IMG/VR virus record: IMGVR_UViG_3300047444_000176
Coordinates: 1 to 62,379 of that record
Length of the DNA stretch: 62,379 nucleotides
Strand: one strand, 5' to 3'
Origin: a virus
Positions 22,543 to 30,519 of the stretch are shown here, piece after piece. Under the pieces are notes generated by a model. The model worked only from the letters and a program-made list of their open reading frames with translations, searched no databases and was not told the origin of the DNA. Positions within the stretch are counted from its first letter, which is position 1; every line of letters begins with the position of its first letter. A program made the position numbers and the translations under genes.

Positions 22543-23453
22543 TGGCGAAGCCACAGCGGAACATCCTGACCTTCCACCGGGGTCGGGATCTGACCAAGCG
22601 TGCGAAGGAGCGCATCCTGATCTACGGCCGTGCGGGCTCGGGCAAGTCCCGGTTCGCCCTGTCGTACCCCGAGTCGTGGGGCAGGTGCGCGTACTACGCG
22701 GCTGACAAGAACTCGTGGCTCCTGCCCTCGATCTCGCCGAAGAAGCGCGAGCGCGTCGAGGTGGTGAACCCCGAGGGACCGGACCCCGAGGCCCTGTTCC
22801 AGCAGTTCTGCATGATGGATCTGGACGCTCAGTTCGGTGAGATCGGCGTCATCGTGGTGGACACGTACACGAAGATCGCGATGGATTCGCTGTCGCACAT
22901 CTCCAACACGTTGCAGGTCACGCGCGAGCCGCACGCCATCATCGGCGACCTCGACGCGGGTGGCGTTGCCATCCCGACCCGCAGCGACTTCCAAGGAGTG
23001 GATGCACTGTCGAAGCAGTACCTCGACGACCTGTTCGACCTGCATGCGGACAAGCACATCATCTTCATCATGCACGAAGAGAGCAAGATGATCGGTGGTG
23101 CGAACGGTACGCTCGTCGGCGGCCCACAGCATCCGGGCTGGACGATGATCGACTACTTGCCGTCGCAGTTCAGCACGGTCATCCGGCTCGTCAGGGACGA
23201 GGTCCTCATCCCCGGCGCTGCCGACATCTCGCCTGTCGTCGTTGCCATCACCGAGTACGACGGGAAGTTCCCGGCGAAGCTCCGCACCTGCGACGAGGAG
23301 GCTGCCAATCCGATCGCCCGTGTGACGCTCGACAGGAACCCGTCAGGCTGGTGGGTCAACTACGAGGCGTACATGCAGGGCCTGCTCACTGGTGAGCCGG
23401 TCGTCGTCAAGAAGAAGAAGAAGAAGCTCCTCACACCCTCCAACGGAGAGTAA
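22542..23453 (+). CDS. Sak4-like RecA-fold ATPase (single-strand annealing/recombinase type)
   Basis: 303 residues with Walker A YGRAGSGKS (K35), Walker B GVIVVDTYTK (D107), and the overall layout of phage AAA_24/Sak4-like proteins. It is followed directly by an SSB-like gene, as is common for these recombinases. The C-terminus has a run of six lysines before LLTPSNGE. Likely role: annealing or strand exchange during phage replication, with the SSB. Confidence 0.8.
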   Translation: MAKPQRNILTFHRGRDLTKRAKERILIYGRAGSGKSRFALSYPESWGRCAYYAADKNSWLLPSISPKKRERVEVVNPEGPDPEALFQQFCMMDLDAQFGEIGVIVVDTYTKIAMDSLSHISNTLQVTREPHAIIGDLDAGGVAIPTRSDFQGVDALSKQYLDDLFDLHADKHIIFIMHEESKMIGGANGTLVGGPQHPGWTMIDYLPSQFSTVIRLVRDEVLIPGAADISPVVVAITEYDGKFPAKLRTCDEEAANPIARVTLDRNPSGWWVNYEAYMQGLLTGEPVVVKKKKKKLLTPSNGE

Positions 23454-23459
23454 CTCAAC

Positions 23460-24218
23460 ATGGCAAAGACGCAGCAGCAGGCAGCCCCGGTCGTTCCGAA
23501 CTTCCGTGACATCGACAAGGAAGCCGCGACGCGCGCCTCGGCGGCCATCGCTGGTGGCAATCAGGCCCTGAAGGTGCCGAAGACCGCGAAGGTCTCGGTC
23601 GACAAGAAGGGTGTCAAGCGCAGCCGCTGGACCGAGCAGGCCACGGTCGTCGAGGCGTATCGCTCGGTGACGAAGAAGGGCCTCCTCGACGTGACGGTCA
23701 TCCTCAAGGTTCGCCAGTCGGACAACGCGGGCGGTCGCGTGTTCGCTCACTTCTACAAGAACATGAGCGCGAACGTGCCCGAGAACCACGTCAACATGAA
23801 CGAGCGCAGCGACGGCGCGATCATCTCGCTCCTGACGGTGACGGGCTTCCTGCCGGCCGGCGGCGAACTGCGTGGCTCGCTGCTCGACAAGATGTTCCCG
23901 CCGAAGGGTCAGCCGGGCGCGGTCAGCCCGCTGAACAACAAGGTGGTCGTGGCGAACGTCGTCCAGACCATGGAGGTCGTGAAGAACCAGAAGACGGGCA
24001 AGCCCGAACTCGACGACGAGGGTGACGAGATCCTCGAACCGCGCGACTCCGCCGAGTCCTTCCTGCCCTCGGCTGTGACGGCCACGGCTGCGGACGAGGA
24101 CGAGGACGAGGACGAAGACGCCGAAGAGGGCGACGAGGACGAGGACGAGGCTGAGGAGGAAGAGGAGGAGGAAGAGGCTCCTGCTCCGCTCCCGGTCAAG
24201 ACCCGGAAGAAGAAGTAA
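23460..24218 (+). CDS. SSB-like single-stranded DNA-binding protein with long acidic tail
   Basis: 252 residues. The N-terminal two thirds are beta-rich and basic (residues about 35-160). The C-terminal region is almost pure Asp/Glu (DEDEDEDEDAEEGDEDEDEA), then PAPLPVKTRKKK. Phage ssDNA-binding proteins (T7 gp2.5, T4 gp32 and others) use acidic tails to bind partners; here a short basic end follows the acidic run. Position beside a Sak4-like ATPase, primase and polymerase supports the call. No OB-fold signature can be proved by eye. Confidence 0.65.
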   Translation: MAKTQQQAAPVVPNFRDIDKEAATRASAAIAGGNQALKVPKTAKVSVDKKGVKRSRWTEQATVVEAYRSVTKKGLLDVTVILKVRQSDNAGGRVFAHFYKNMSANVPENHVNMNERSDGAIISLLTVTGFLPAGGELRGSLLDKMFPPKGQPGAVSPLNNKVVVANVVQTMEVVKNQKTGKPELDDEGDEILEPRDSAESFLPSAVTATAADEDEDEDEDAEEGDEDEDEAEEEEEEEEAPAPLPVKTRKKK

Positions 24219-24919
24219 TGGTCGACTACCCGGAGAACGACTTCACCCGGATGATCGAGATGACCAAGCTGGAGAACCGCAGTGGCGTGCGTCGGAACGT
24301 CGGGGTGGCTTCGGCCACTCCGATGCCGACCGTGCAGTCTGCGGCCGTTGGTCGTCCGGTCGAGGACGAGGTCCCGCTGACGGTGGAAGAGCGTGCGGAA
24401 CTGGACAAGAAGGCGATCGAGGCTGGCGTGCGCGACCCGCGTCTGGGCAACCAGAACCCGGACGGTACGTTCGTCGACGAGCCCCCTCCGGCCTACGCGT
24501 CTCTCGAAGAGGCCATCGCGGCCGGTGCTCCTGTCGAGCGGCCGGTGCCGGAGGCCGATCCGATCATGCACCCGAGGGATGACCGCATGACCGCCCGCGA
24601 GTTCATCGCCCGCAAGGAGAACGCTGCCGGCCGTAAGGCTCTCGGTGTCCCCTCGTTCGCTCCGCGCATCCCCGACTTCACGAAGATCGAGGGGATCGAC
24701 CTCGTCAATGACCGCGTCGTGGTGGACGGGCTCGACTTCCCGATCACCGTCGAGCAGTCGAACGAGTTCAAGGAGTTCGTGATGGGTGTCGTGCGCGACG
24801 CGATCCTCGCGAAGCTCGAAGAAGCGGCTACGTCCTTCGCCGCACGCCTGACCAAGGCGGAGGGAACTGATGGGGCAGCGGGAACTGCGAGCGAGGGCAC
24901 GACGGTACAACCGCAGTAA
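24218..24919 (+). CDS. Hypothetical protein (233 aa) of the replication cluster
   Basis: ATG shares a base with the SSB-like stop. The first 130 residues are loop-rich with short helices; the last 70 hold a strand-helix region (VDGLDFPITVEQSNEFKEFV) and a helix. No known domain. It overlaps the endonuclease VII gene by 50 bases. Confidence 0.6.
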   Translation: MVDYPENDFTRMIEMTKLENRSGVRRNVGVASATPMPTVQSAAVGRPVEDEVPLTVEERAELDKKAIEAGVRDPRLGNQNPDGTFVDEPPPAYASLEEAIAAGAPVERPVPEADPIMHPRDDRMTAREFIARKENAAGRKALGVPSFAPRIPDFTKIEGIDLVNDRVVVDGLDFPITVEQSNEFKEFVMGVVRDAILAKLEEAATSFAARLTKAEGTDGAAGTASEGTTVQPQ

Positions 24920-25445
24920 GGCTGGCGTAGCGCGCAACCTCCGGTGTGAGCACGGCATCGACCGGCCCACATCGGAGTACTGGGTGGACAGGATGTTTCA
25001 CCCCGGATCGCGCTGTGCCATCTGCGGGCTTCCAACGTATCTGTTGGAGGTCTACAGAGAGCAGGGCTGGCCGTGGTTCCTCGGGCGCAGGCACGGCGCG
25101 GGGAGCCATCCCCGGCTGACCCTCGACCATGTAGTGCCCGGCAACAACGATGGCGGCTTCCGGCTTCTGTGTCACGCCTGCAACAGCGAGCGTGGGGCGA
25201 GCCGGCTGTCCGATGAAGAGGTCCTCAACAGCGTACGCGGTAAGTGGCAGTGGTTCGTTGGACTCCGCTTTCTCTGGTGGATTCACACCAGTCCCGGTGT
25301 CGGTGGCCGACTGCACAGGAGTGAGACATGTGCGAAACGCGATGCTCAGTTTGCAGCCGGAGCTACACCCGAACTGCCCACAACCGCGAGTACGAAGAGT
25401 TTGGAATCTGCTTCCCCATCGACGTCTGCGAACTCTGCGGCGTGA
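24870..25445 (+). CDS. Recombination endonuclease VII-like (HNH, treble-clef) resolvase
   Basis: 191 residues. The zinc/HNH core is recognisable: CAICGLP, then LTLDHVVPGNNDGGFRLLCHACNSERGA, with the LDH histidine followed by the second Cys pair and Asn. Family enzymes cut Holliday junctions and branched DNA before packaging. The last roughly 40 residues (from about 25328) lie on DNA that also encodes the next protein in another frame and look low in information, so the C-terminus may be an overlap tail. Confidence 0.8.
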   Translation: MGQRELRARARRYNRSKAGVARNLRCEHGIDRPTSEYWVDRMFHPGSRCAICGLPTYLLEVYREQGWPWFLGRRHGAGSHPRLTLDHVVPGNNDGGFRLLCHACNSERGASRLSDEEVLNSVRGKWQWFVGLRFLWWIHTSPGVGGRLHRSETCAKRDAQFAAGATPELPTTASTKSLESASPSTSANSAA

Positions 25446-25600
25446 CGCTACAGCGTGCGCTCGCAGGGTTCGTAGACCTGTTGCGTCAGTCCCACGGTGA
25501 GAGACGCGAGCGAGTGCTGGACCGGCTCGCTGGCAAGCTCTCCGAGCAGGGCTTCGACATCACTACGTTCCCTCGGAGGGCGAATGAAGGCAGAAGGTAG
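25328..25600 (+). CDS. Zinc-binding hypothetical protein (90 aa)
   Basis: ATG at 25328 after a GGAGTGAGAC ribosome-binding site. Two Cys pairs (CSVC near residue 6 and CELC near residue 34) suggest a zinc finger, followed by a helical C-terminus (RERVLDRLAGKLSEQGFDIT). It overlaps endonuclease VII by 118 bases in a different frame and the polymerase start by 17. Function unknown. Confidence 0.6.
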   Translation: MCETRCSVCSRSYTRTAHNREYEEFGICFPIDVCELCGVTLQRALAGFVDLLRQSHGERRERVLDRLAGKLSEQGFDITTFPRRANEGRR

Positions 25601-28037
25601 AGCAGACTCACCGTACCTGTTCGTGATGGTGAGCAAGCCATCGGATGGCATGATGGCATGGTTCTGGCGGCAGGTTCACGCAGCGGGCATCCTCAAGGCG
25701 AAGTGCCGCCTCGTGTACCTGATCGACGAGCCGCCCGCAGGCGCGGGCAACAAGCCGCTCAAGTCGCAGATCCGCTCGGCGCGCACGCGCTTCGAGCAGG
25801 ACATCAAGCGTAGCAAGCCGCAGGTCGTCATCCCGATGGGCACCGAGCCCTTCAACCTGCTGACGGGCATCAACGAGGGCATCTTCGACGCGCGTGGTTA
25901 CCTGATCCAGAAGGACCTGTTCCGCCCCAAGGCGACCGAGGTCTGGAAGCAGGTCGGCACGTACGTCAACGCGAGCAAGGCGACCGGCGCGAAGGCCGGC
26001 GACCCGAAGATGAAGTGGGTGAAGGAACTCATGCCGGGCCTGCTGGACGGGTTCGACGGCTACGTCATCCCCACGTTCACGCTCGATCACATCCGTACTG
26101 AAGGTTATGCTGTGAGCCCGGCGTTCATCGCCGATCTCCAGCGCGTCTGCCGAGCAGGCAATGGGGACCTCCGCGAGGTTGCACTCTCCAACTACCACAC
26201 GGTCTTGGAGACCTGCCCCGACCCCGACCTGCTCGGTGATCTTGTGGCCGTCGACATCGAGACTCACGGAATCGACAACGAGGTCATCGACCTCGTCTCC
26301 TTCTCCGATGGGGAGACGACGGCCGCCCTCGACTGGAGCGAGGGAACTCGCGTCTACATCGAGCGCCTGATGAACCAGCCGGGCCGCATGATCGCGTTCC
26401 ACAACAGCCCGTTCGATCTGCCCCGGCTCCAAGCCAACGGCGTCTACGTGAGCCAGTCGGTCATCGACACTCAGTTGTTCGACACGATGTTCGCCTTCGT
26501 CAACGTCCAGCCCGACCTGCACAAGGCACTCGGGCGCGCGTGCTCCGTACTGCTGGACCTGCGTCCGTGGAAGACGAGCAGCCGCAACAAGGTCGACACG
26601 CACTGGCGCGCGATGGTCAAGTCGGACCCTCGGCGCTACGCGGCGAAGGACAGCTTCAACACGTACTGGCTCGCGACGCAGTTGATCGCGGTCATGAAGC
26701 AGCTTGGCGCGTGGGACTACTTCATGGGGCAGGGCAAGCATCCCGGCCCCGGCGTCATGGCGACCCTGCCCGTGCTGGCCGAGATGTCGCGCGGCGGCAT
26801 CCGAGTCTCACGTAGGGCCGCGCTGGCCCTCCAGCCCAAGCTGGAGAGGCGGGCGATGCGCTACGCCCAGATGTGGCGGCGGATGTTCCCGCTCGTGAAT
26901 CCGATGTCGAACCCGCAGTTGATGAAGCTCTTCTACAAGAAGTGGGGTCTGCCCCCGCAGCGCAACAAGGAGGACGGCATCAGCGTGGACGAACTCGCGC
27001 TGGTCCGGCTCTCGGCGTTCGTGAAGGACAACCGAGAGGACGAGACAATCCCCGGCGCGTGGCAGACCGACGCGCGCTCGGTGCCTCGGACGTTCGAGCT
27101 ACTGCTGAAGCTCCGCAAGGTGACCAAGATGCTCGGCACTTACGTCACGCCTGTCATGCTTGGCGAGGACCAGTGGGTGCATCCGAGCTACCTGCCGGCG
27201 TCGAAGGACTCCGAGCGGGGCGGTGCGAAGATGGACGCGAAGGGCGCGGCGGCTACCGGCCGGCTCGCCAGCTTCGGGCCCAACATCCAGAACCAGATGA
27301 AGGACGAGATCGCCGGCACGACCGTGCGGCACCTGTACGTGCCCGACACAGACGCGATGTGCTTCGTGCAGGCCGACTACTCGGCTGCTGAACTCTGGGC
27401 GCAGGGTGGCATGGCGAACGATCGGAAGCTGCTCAAGGACTTGCAGGGCACGAAGCCCAACGACATCCACACGCTGAACGCTGCCCGTATTGGGGTGAGC
27501 CGCAAGGTCTGCAAGAACGTGACCTACGCCTCGCAGTACCTCGCCGGTCCGGCCAAGGTGTCGTCGATGATCTTGGAGCAGGAGCACTTCTACGTCAGCG
27601 TCGCCGAGTGTCTCGAAGTCGCCAACGGCATCTGGGGCTACTACACCGATGTCACGGCGTACAAGGAGATGCTGGTCGACCTCTGCACGGAGCAGCGGTA
27701 CATCACCAACCCGTTCGGTCGCACCCGGTTCTTCCACTCCGGCAAGGCGACGGCGGCGGTCAACTTCATCCCACAGTCGATCGTGGCGGACATCCTCTGG
27801 TGCGTCCTGAAGCCCGTTGCGGACTTCGCGCGCTCCCTCGATGGCCGGCTCGTCACGACGGTCCACGACTCGATCCTCCTCTGCGTCCCGGCCGACAAGG
27901 TCGACGAGGCAGCGAGGGGGCTGAAGACGATCATGGAGCAGCGGTTCCACAACATCAGGAAGAACTTCTACATCCCCGTGAGCGTCGAGGTCGGAGCACC
28001 CGGCGCGTCGTGGGGCGAACTGGAGGAGATCGCGTGA
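25584..28037 (+). CDS. Family A DNA polymerase with UDG-like N-terminal domain and 3'-5' exonuclease
   Basis: 817 residues from the ATG at 25584. Residues about 8-185 resemble a uracil-DNA-glycosylase-superfamily fold (QVVIPMGTEPFNLLTG and the later YVIPTFTLD strand). A DnaQ-type exonuclease follows, with LVAVDIETHG (D224, E226) and YAAKD. The polymerase domain has motif A FVQADYSAAELW (D598), motif B RKVCKNVTYASQYLAG (K644, Y648) and motif C TVHDSILL (D762). Motif C reads HDS where most family A enzymes have HDE. All catalytic Asp and exonuclease acids are present, so it is probably an active proofreading replicase. A dATP/dGTP hydrolase gene follows at once. Confidence 0.92.
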   Translation: MKAEGRADSPYLFVMVSKPSDGMMAWFWRQVHAAGILKAKCRLVYLIDEPPAGAGNKPLKSQIRSARTRFEQDIKRSKPQVVIPMGTEPFNLLTGINEGIFDARGYLIQKDLFRPKATEVWKQVGTYVNASKATGAKAGDPKMKWVKELMPGLLDGFDGYVIPTFTLDHIRTEGYAVSPAFIADLQRVCRAGNGDLREVALSNYHTVLETCPDPDLLGDLVAVDIETHGIDNEVIDLVSFSDGETTAALDWSEGTRVYIERLMNQPGRMIAFHNSPFDLPRLQANGVYVSQSVIDTQLFDTMFAFVNVQPDLHKALGRACSVLLDLRPWKTSSRNKVDTHWRAMVKSDPRRYAAKDSFNTYWLATQLIAVMKQLGAWDYFMGQGKHPGPGVMATLPVLAEMSRGGIRVSRRAALALQPKLERRAMRYAQMWRRMFPLVNPMSNPQLMKLFYKKWGLPPQRNKEDGISVDELALVRLSAFVKDNREDETIPGAWQTDARSVPRTFELLLKLRKVTKMLGTYVTPVMLGEDQWVHPSYLPASKDSERGGAKMDAKGAAATGRLASFGPNIQNQMKDEIAGTTVRHLYVPDTDAMCFVQADYSAAELWAQGGMANDRKLLKDLQGTKPNDIHTLNAARIGVSRKVCKNVTYASQYLAGPAKVSSMILEQEHFYVSVAECLEVANGIWGYYTDVTAYKEMLVDLCTEQRYITNPFGRTRFFHSGKATAAVNFIPQSIVADILWCVLKPVADFARSLDGRLVTTVHDSILLCVPADKVDEAARGLKTIMEQRFHNIRKNFYIPVSVEVGAPGASWGELEEIA

Positions 28038-28396
28038 GCGACTTCGTAGTGAAGGACTCGGGCAAGCGCGAGTCGTACGACTCGGGCATGGTCCGCGACA
28101 CGCAGGACGGCAAGCTGATGTACGAACTCGTCTTCGACGGGCCCCTCGTAGATCGGCTGGCCGCGCACCTGACGAAGGGCGCAGTCAAGTATGGCAAGAG
28201 TAACTGGACGCTCGCGAACAGTGAAGCCGAGATGGAGCGGTTCCGCTCGTCGGCCACCCGGCACATGCGCCAGTGGCTGCGGGGCGATCAGGACGAGGAC
28301 CACGCGATGGCCGTGGTGTTCAATCTGAACGCCTATGAAATGGTCAAGGAGAAGCTGATGGGCGGTCGCCCAACACACAAGCAGGAGGGCAAGTGA
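28034..28396 (+). CDS. dATP/dGTP diphosphohydrolase-like protein (DUF5664, MazG-like)
   Basis: 120 residues from the GTG overlapping the polymerase stop. It has a KGAVKYGKSNW segment, then helices with RQWLRGDQDEDHAMAVVFNL; the E-D-H and N residues match the metal-binding pattern of DUF5664 phage hydrolases. Such proteins (for example MazZ of Z-genome phages) turn dATP/dGTP into monophosphates. No PurZ-like adenylosuccinate synthetase or DatZ-like phosphohydrolase is visible, so a base-substituted genome is not supported. Confidence 0.75.
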   Translation: MSDFVVKDSGKRESYDSGMVRDTQDGKLMYELVFDGPLVDRLAAHLTKGAVKYGKSNWTLANSEAEMERFRSSATRHMRQWLRGDQDEDHAMAVVFNLNAYEMVKEKLMGGRPTHKQEGK

Positions 28397-28626
28397 AGTT
28401 TCAGATCGCGGCGATTCGCCGCAAGGGCAGTTGGCGTGGTGCGCTCGTCGAGGAAGGGCGCTTCGTGGATGCACTCATCATGCCGGGTCTGTTCGACCTC
28501 GCCACGACGGCGCTGAGTCAACTTATCCTCCTGAACGACGAGCCGGATGGCACCTTGGTCACGATCGAGGTGACGCTCGCTCCGCCGGCTGCGGAGGGTT
28601 CCGAGGGTGGACAGCCTGCTTCGTGA
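28393..28626 (+). CDS. Hypothetical protein (77 aa)
   Basis: GTG start coupled to the previous stop. Small beta-rich protein (MKFQIAAIRRKGSWRGALVE). No motif. Its end overlaps the lysozyme gene by 20 bases. Confidence 0.55.
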   Translation: MKFQIAAIRRKGSWRGALVEEGRFVDALIMPGLFDLATTALSQLILLNDEPDGTLVTIEVTLAPPAAEGSEGGQPAS

Positions 28627-29077
28627 TGAACTGACGCGCGACGAGGGCTGTCGGCTCTCGGCGTACCAAGACACGCGGGGCTTCTGGACGATCGGCGTCG
28701 GGCACCTGCTCGGCAACGCCGCTCGGATGACCTCGATCACGCCGTACGAGGCGCTGTCGCTCCTCGCGGGCGATGTCGATGCAGCCCAGAAGGCCATCGA
28801 GGAACTGTTCCCCGACTGGTCACCCTGCGACTGCACGCACGTCATGTGTGAGGGCGATCGGGTGCGTAACCGGGCGCTCATCAACATGGTCTTCAACCGT
28901 GGCATCGGGGCGATGCAGACCTCGACGAGTATCACGCCGGCCATCAGGCAGGCGATGAAGGACAAGAACTGGGCCCCAGTGACGGTGGCGATCGCGGGTT
29001 CCGAATGGGCCCGCCAAGTTGGAGCGCGCGCCACCCGGCTCGCGTACATGCTGGAACATGGGGAGGTCATGCCGTGA
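28607..29077 (+). CDS. T4-type lysozyme (GH24 endolysin)
   Basis: 156 residues from a GTG. The catalytic triad E13, D22 and T28 keeps the exact T4 spacing (E11, D20, T26), in DEGCRLSAYQDTRGFWTIGVG. It cleaves peptidoglycan glycan strands. There is no signal peptide, so release needs a holin; a GTA-type 3-TM holin gene lies at 32322-32729 on the other strand, separating endolysin from holin. CDC and HVMC cysteines sit near the middle. Confidence 0.9.
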   Translation: MDSLLRDELTRDEGCRLSAYQDTRGFWTIGVGHLLGNAARMTSITPYEALSLLAGDVDAAQKAIEELFPDWSPCDCTHVMCEGDRVRNRALINMVFNRGIGAMQTSTSITPAIRQAMKDKNWAPVTVAIAGSEWARQVGARATRLAYMLEHGEVMP

Positions 29078-29229
29078 ACGAGCTTCGCGAAGCAGTCGTG
29101 CGTCTGTGCAACGCCGCCTACTGGGAGGACAACTCCGGCCGGAAGACCGAGTCCGAACAGCGGGCGCTCTGGCAGGCTGTCCTGAAGGCCGGCCTCATCA
29201 CCCGTGACGCGTTCGGAGTCTGGCGGTGA
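29074..29229 (+). CDS. Hypothetical protein (51 aa), GTG start
   Basis: The GTG at 29074 overlaps the lysozyme stop and the stop overlaps the next GTG. Helical protein (VNELREAVVRLCNAAYWEDN). Function unknown; could be a lysis accessory by position. Confidence 0.5.
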   Translation: MNELREAVVRLCNAAYWEDNSGRKTESEQRALWQAVLKAGLITRDAFGVWR

Positions 29230-29804
29230 GGATCGGACTCGACATCGACGGCGTGATGTACAAGTGGGACAAGACGGCGCGCTACATGCTCCGCGAAGTC
29301 CTGCCCAACAGCCCCTACAAGACGGGCCCGCTCAAGGAGAGCGAGTCGCAGTACTGGAACTGGATCAAGGACAACGTCTCGAAGGAGCACTGGCGCTGGC
29401 TCTGGGAAGAGGCAGTGGGCCTCGGCCTCTACCGGTACGGCCACCTGTACCCCGGCACGGTCCAAGCCGTGAGGGAACTGGCGACGATGGGCGAGGTCGT
29501 GCTCATCACGCACCGCCCGAAGGACGCCATCCGTGACACGGTCGCGTGGCTCTCGCTGCTCGACCTGCCGATCGCCGGGATGAGCTTCCTGACGAACATG
29601 GAACCTAAGTCCCTCGTGCTGCCGCACTGCGACATCTACCTCGACGACAAGCCGGAGAACATCGTCGACCTGCTGGAGAACACGAACGGCTACGCCGTCA
29701 TGATGCACCAGCCGTGGAACAAGGACCACCGCCATCTGGGCGGGGTCGCCACATGGGCCGCGTTCGTGGAGCGCGTCCGCAACCTCAAGGGAGTACCCGC
29801 GTGA
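29226..29804 (+). CDS. HAD-family 5'(3')-deoxyribonucleotidase-like phosphatase
   Basis: 192 residues. The N-terminal RIGLDIDGVMY gives the HAD nucleophile and acid (D5, D7); LITHRPKD and DIYLDDKPEN supply the threonine, lysine and acidic motifs of the NT5C group. It would dephosphorylate (deoxy)nucleoside monophosphates and could act after the dATP/dGTP hydrolase encoded at 28034. GTG start coupled to the upstream gene. Confidence 0.82.
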   Translation: MRIGLDIDGVMYKWDKTARYMLREVLPNSPYKTGPLKESESQYWNWIKDNVSKEHWRWLWEEAVGLGLYRYGHLYPGTVQAVRELATMGEVVLITHRPKDAIRDTVAWLSLLDLPIAGMSFLTNMEPKSLVLPHCDIYLDDKPENIVDLLENTNGYAVMMHQPWNKDHRHLGGVATWAAFVERVRNLKGVPA

Positions 29805-30337
29805 AGACGCTTCTCGTCGCACTGATGCTCATGCTCGCTGTCCCGGCCCATGCGGCCGTCTCGCTGTTCGCCACGGTCAATCCGCAGTCCGAAGTCCGCA
29901 ACCCGGTGCAGGGCGGAGCCTCCGTGGAGGGCAAGGGCCTGCGGCTCGGGGCCTCCCTCGGCGCTGCCGGCGCTGCCAGTGGCACGCTCGATCTGGTGGC
30001 GCGCACACGCTCGGGCCTCGTGCTCGGCGTCGGCGTCGTGGCCGACCGGCTGCTCGCGGATGACTACTCGGACGTGATCGTCGTGCTCGACTCGACGACC
30101 ACCGTCAGCCGTCACGATCAGGGCAAGCACAAAGGTGACAAGCACCAGCATGGCAACCGCACGTTCACGACGGTCCGCTCGTACCAGAGCGTCCTGTCCA
30201 TTGGCAACGTCGACCTTGGCCTGTCGTCCTCGCTGTTCCTCGGCGTCGGTGGCCCCCGTGGCCTGTTCGCCGAGTCGCGCGCCGTGTTCAACGGTGACGA
30301 GGTGAGCGACCGGGTCAGCGTGGGCCTGCGGTGGTAG
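29801..30337 (+). CDS. Secreted, outer-membrane beta-barrel-like protein (178 aa)
   Basis: It starts at a GTG coupled to the HAD gene. Residues 1-18 (VKTLLVALMLMLAVPAHA) are a clear Sec signal peptide with an AHA cleavage site. The mature part alternates short hydrophobic/polar strands with turns, contains a His/Lys-rich loop (HDQGKHKGDKHQHG) and ends in VSVGLRW, like the aromatic-ended C-terminal strand that BAM recognises. This suggests an outer-membrane or periplasmic protein and a Gram-negative host. A superinfection-exclusion or receptor-masking role is possible but unproved. Confidence 0.65.
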   Translation: MKTLLVALMLMLAVPAHAAVSLFATVNPQSEVRNPVQGGASVEGKGLRLGASLGAAGAASGTLDLVARTRSGLVLGVGVVADRLLADDYSDVIVVLDSTTTVSRHDQGKHKGDKHQHGNRTFTTVRSYQSVLSIGNVDLGLSSSLFLGVGGPRGLFAESRAVFNGDEVSDRVSVGLRW

Positions 30338-30519
30338 TGATCTGCGACGCGTACGCATGGGGCGACGTGCCTCCGCCATGGGCGTTACTGCCCGACGGGA
30401 CGCTCGTCGTCGTCATCGACCCCACGCGCGGTGGCAGTCGGGGCGATGGGACACCCATCCGGTGCTACCTTGCCGGTCGGGTCGAAAGTGGCAAGGTGCC
30501 ACACTGGACGGCCGTATGA
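30331..30519 (+). CDS. Hypothetical protein (62 aa), GTG start
   Basis: It overlaps the end of the secreted-protein gene by seven bases and the start of the exonuclease gene by four. The sequence (AYAWGDVPPPWALLPDGTLV) is beta-rich with a proline-rich loop. No family recognised. Confidence 0.5.
   Translation: MVVICDAYAWGDVPPPWALLPDGTLVVVIDPTRGGSRGDGTPIRCYLAGRVESGKVPHWTAV

Noticed and set aside
25584-28396. Z-genome (2-aminoadenine) phage
   Set aside because: The polymerase and MazG-like hydrolase are adjacent, but no PurZ-like or DatZ-like protein was seen in the window.
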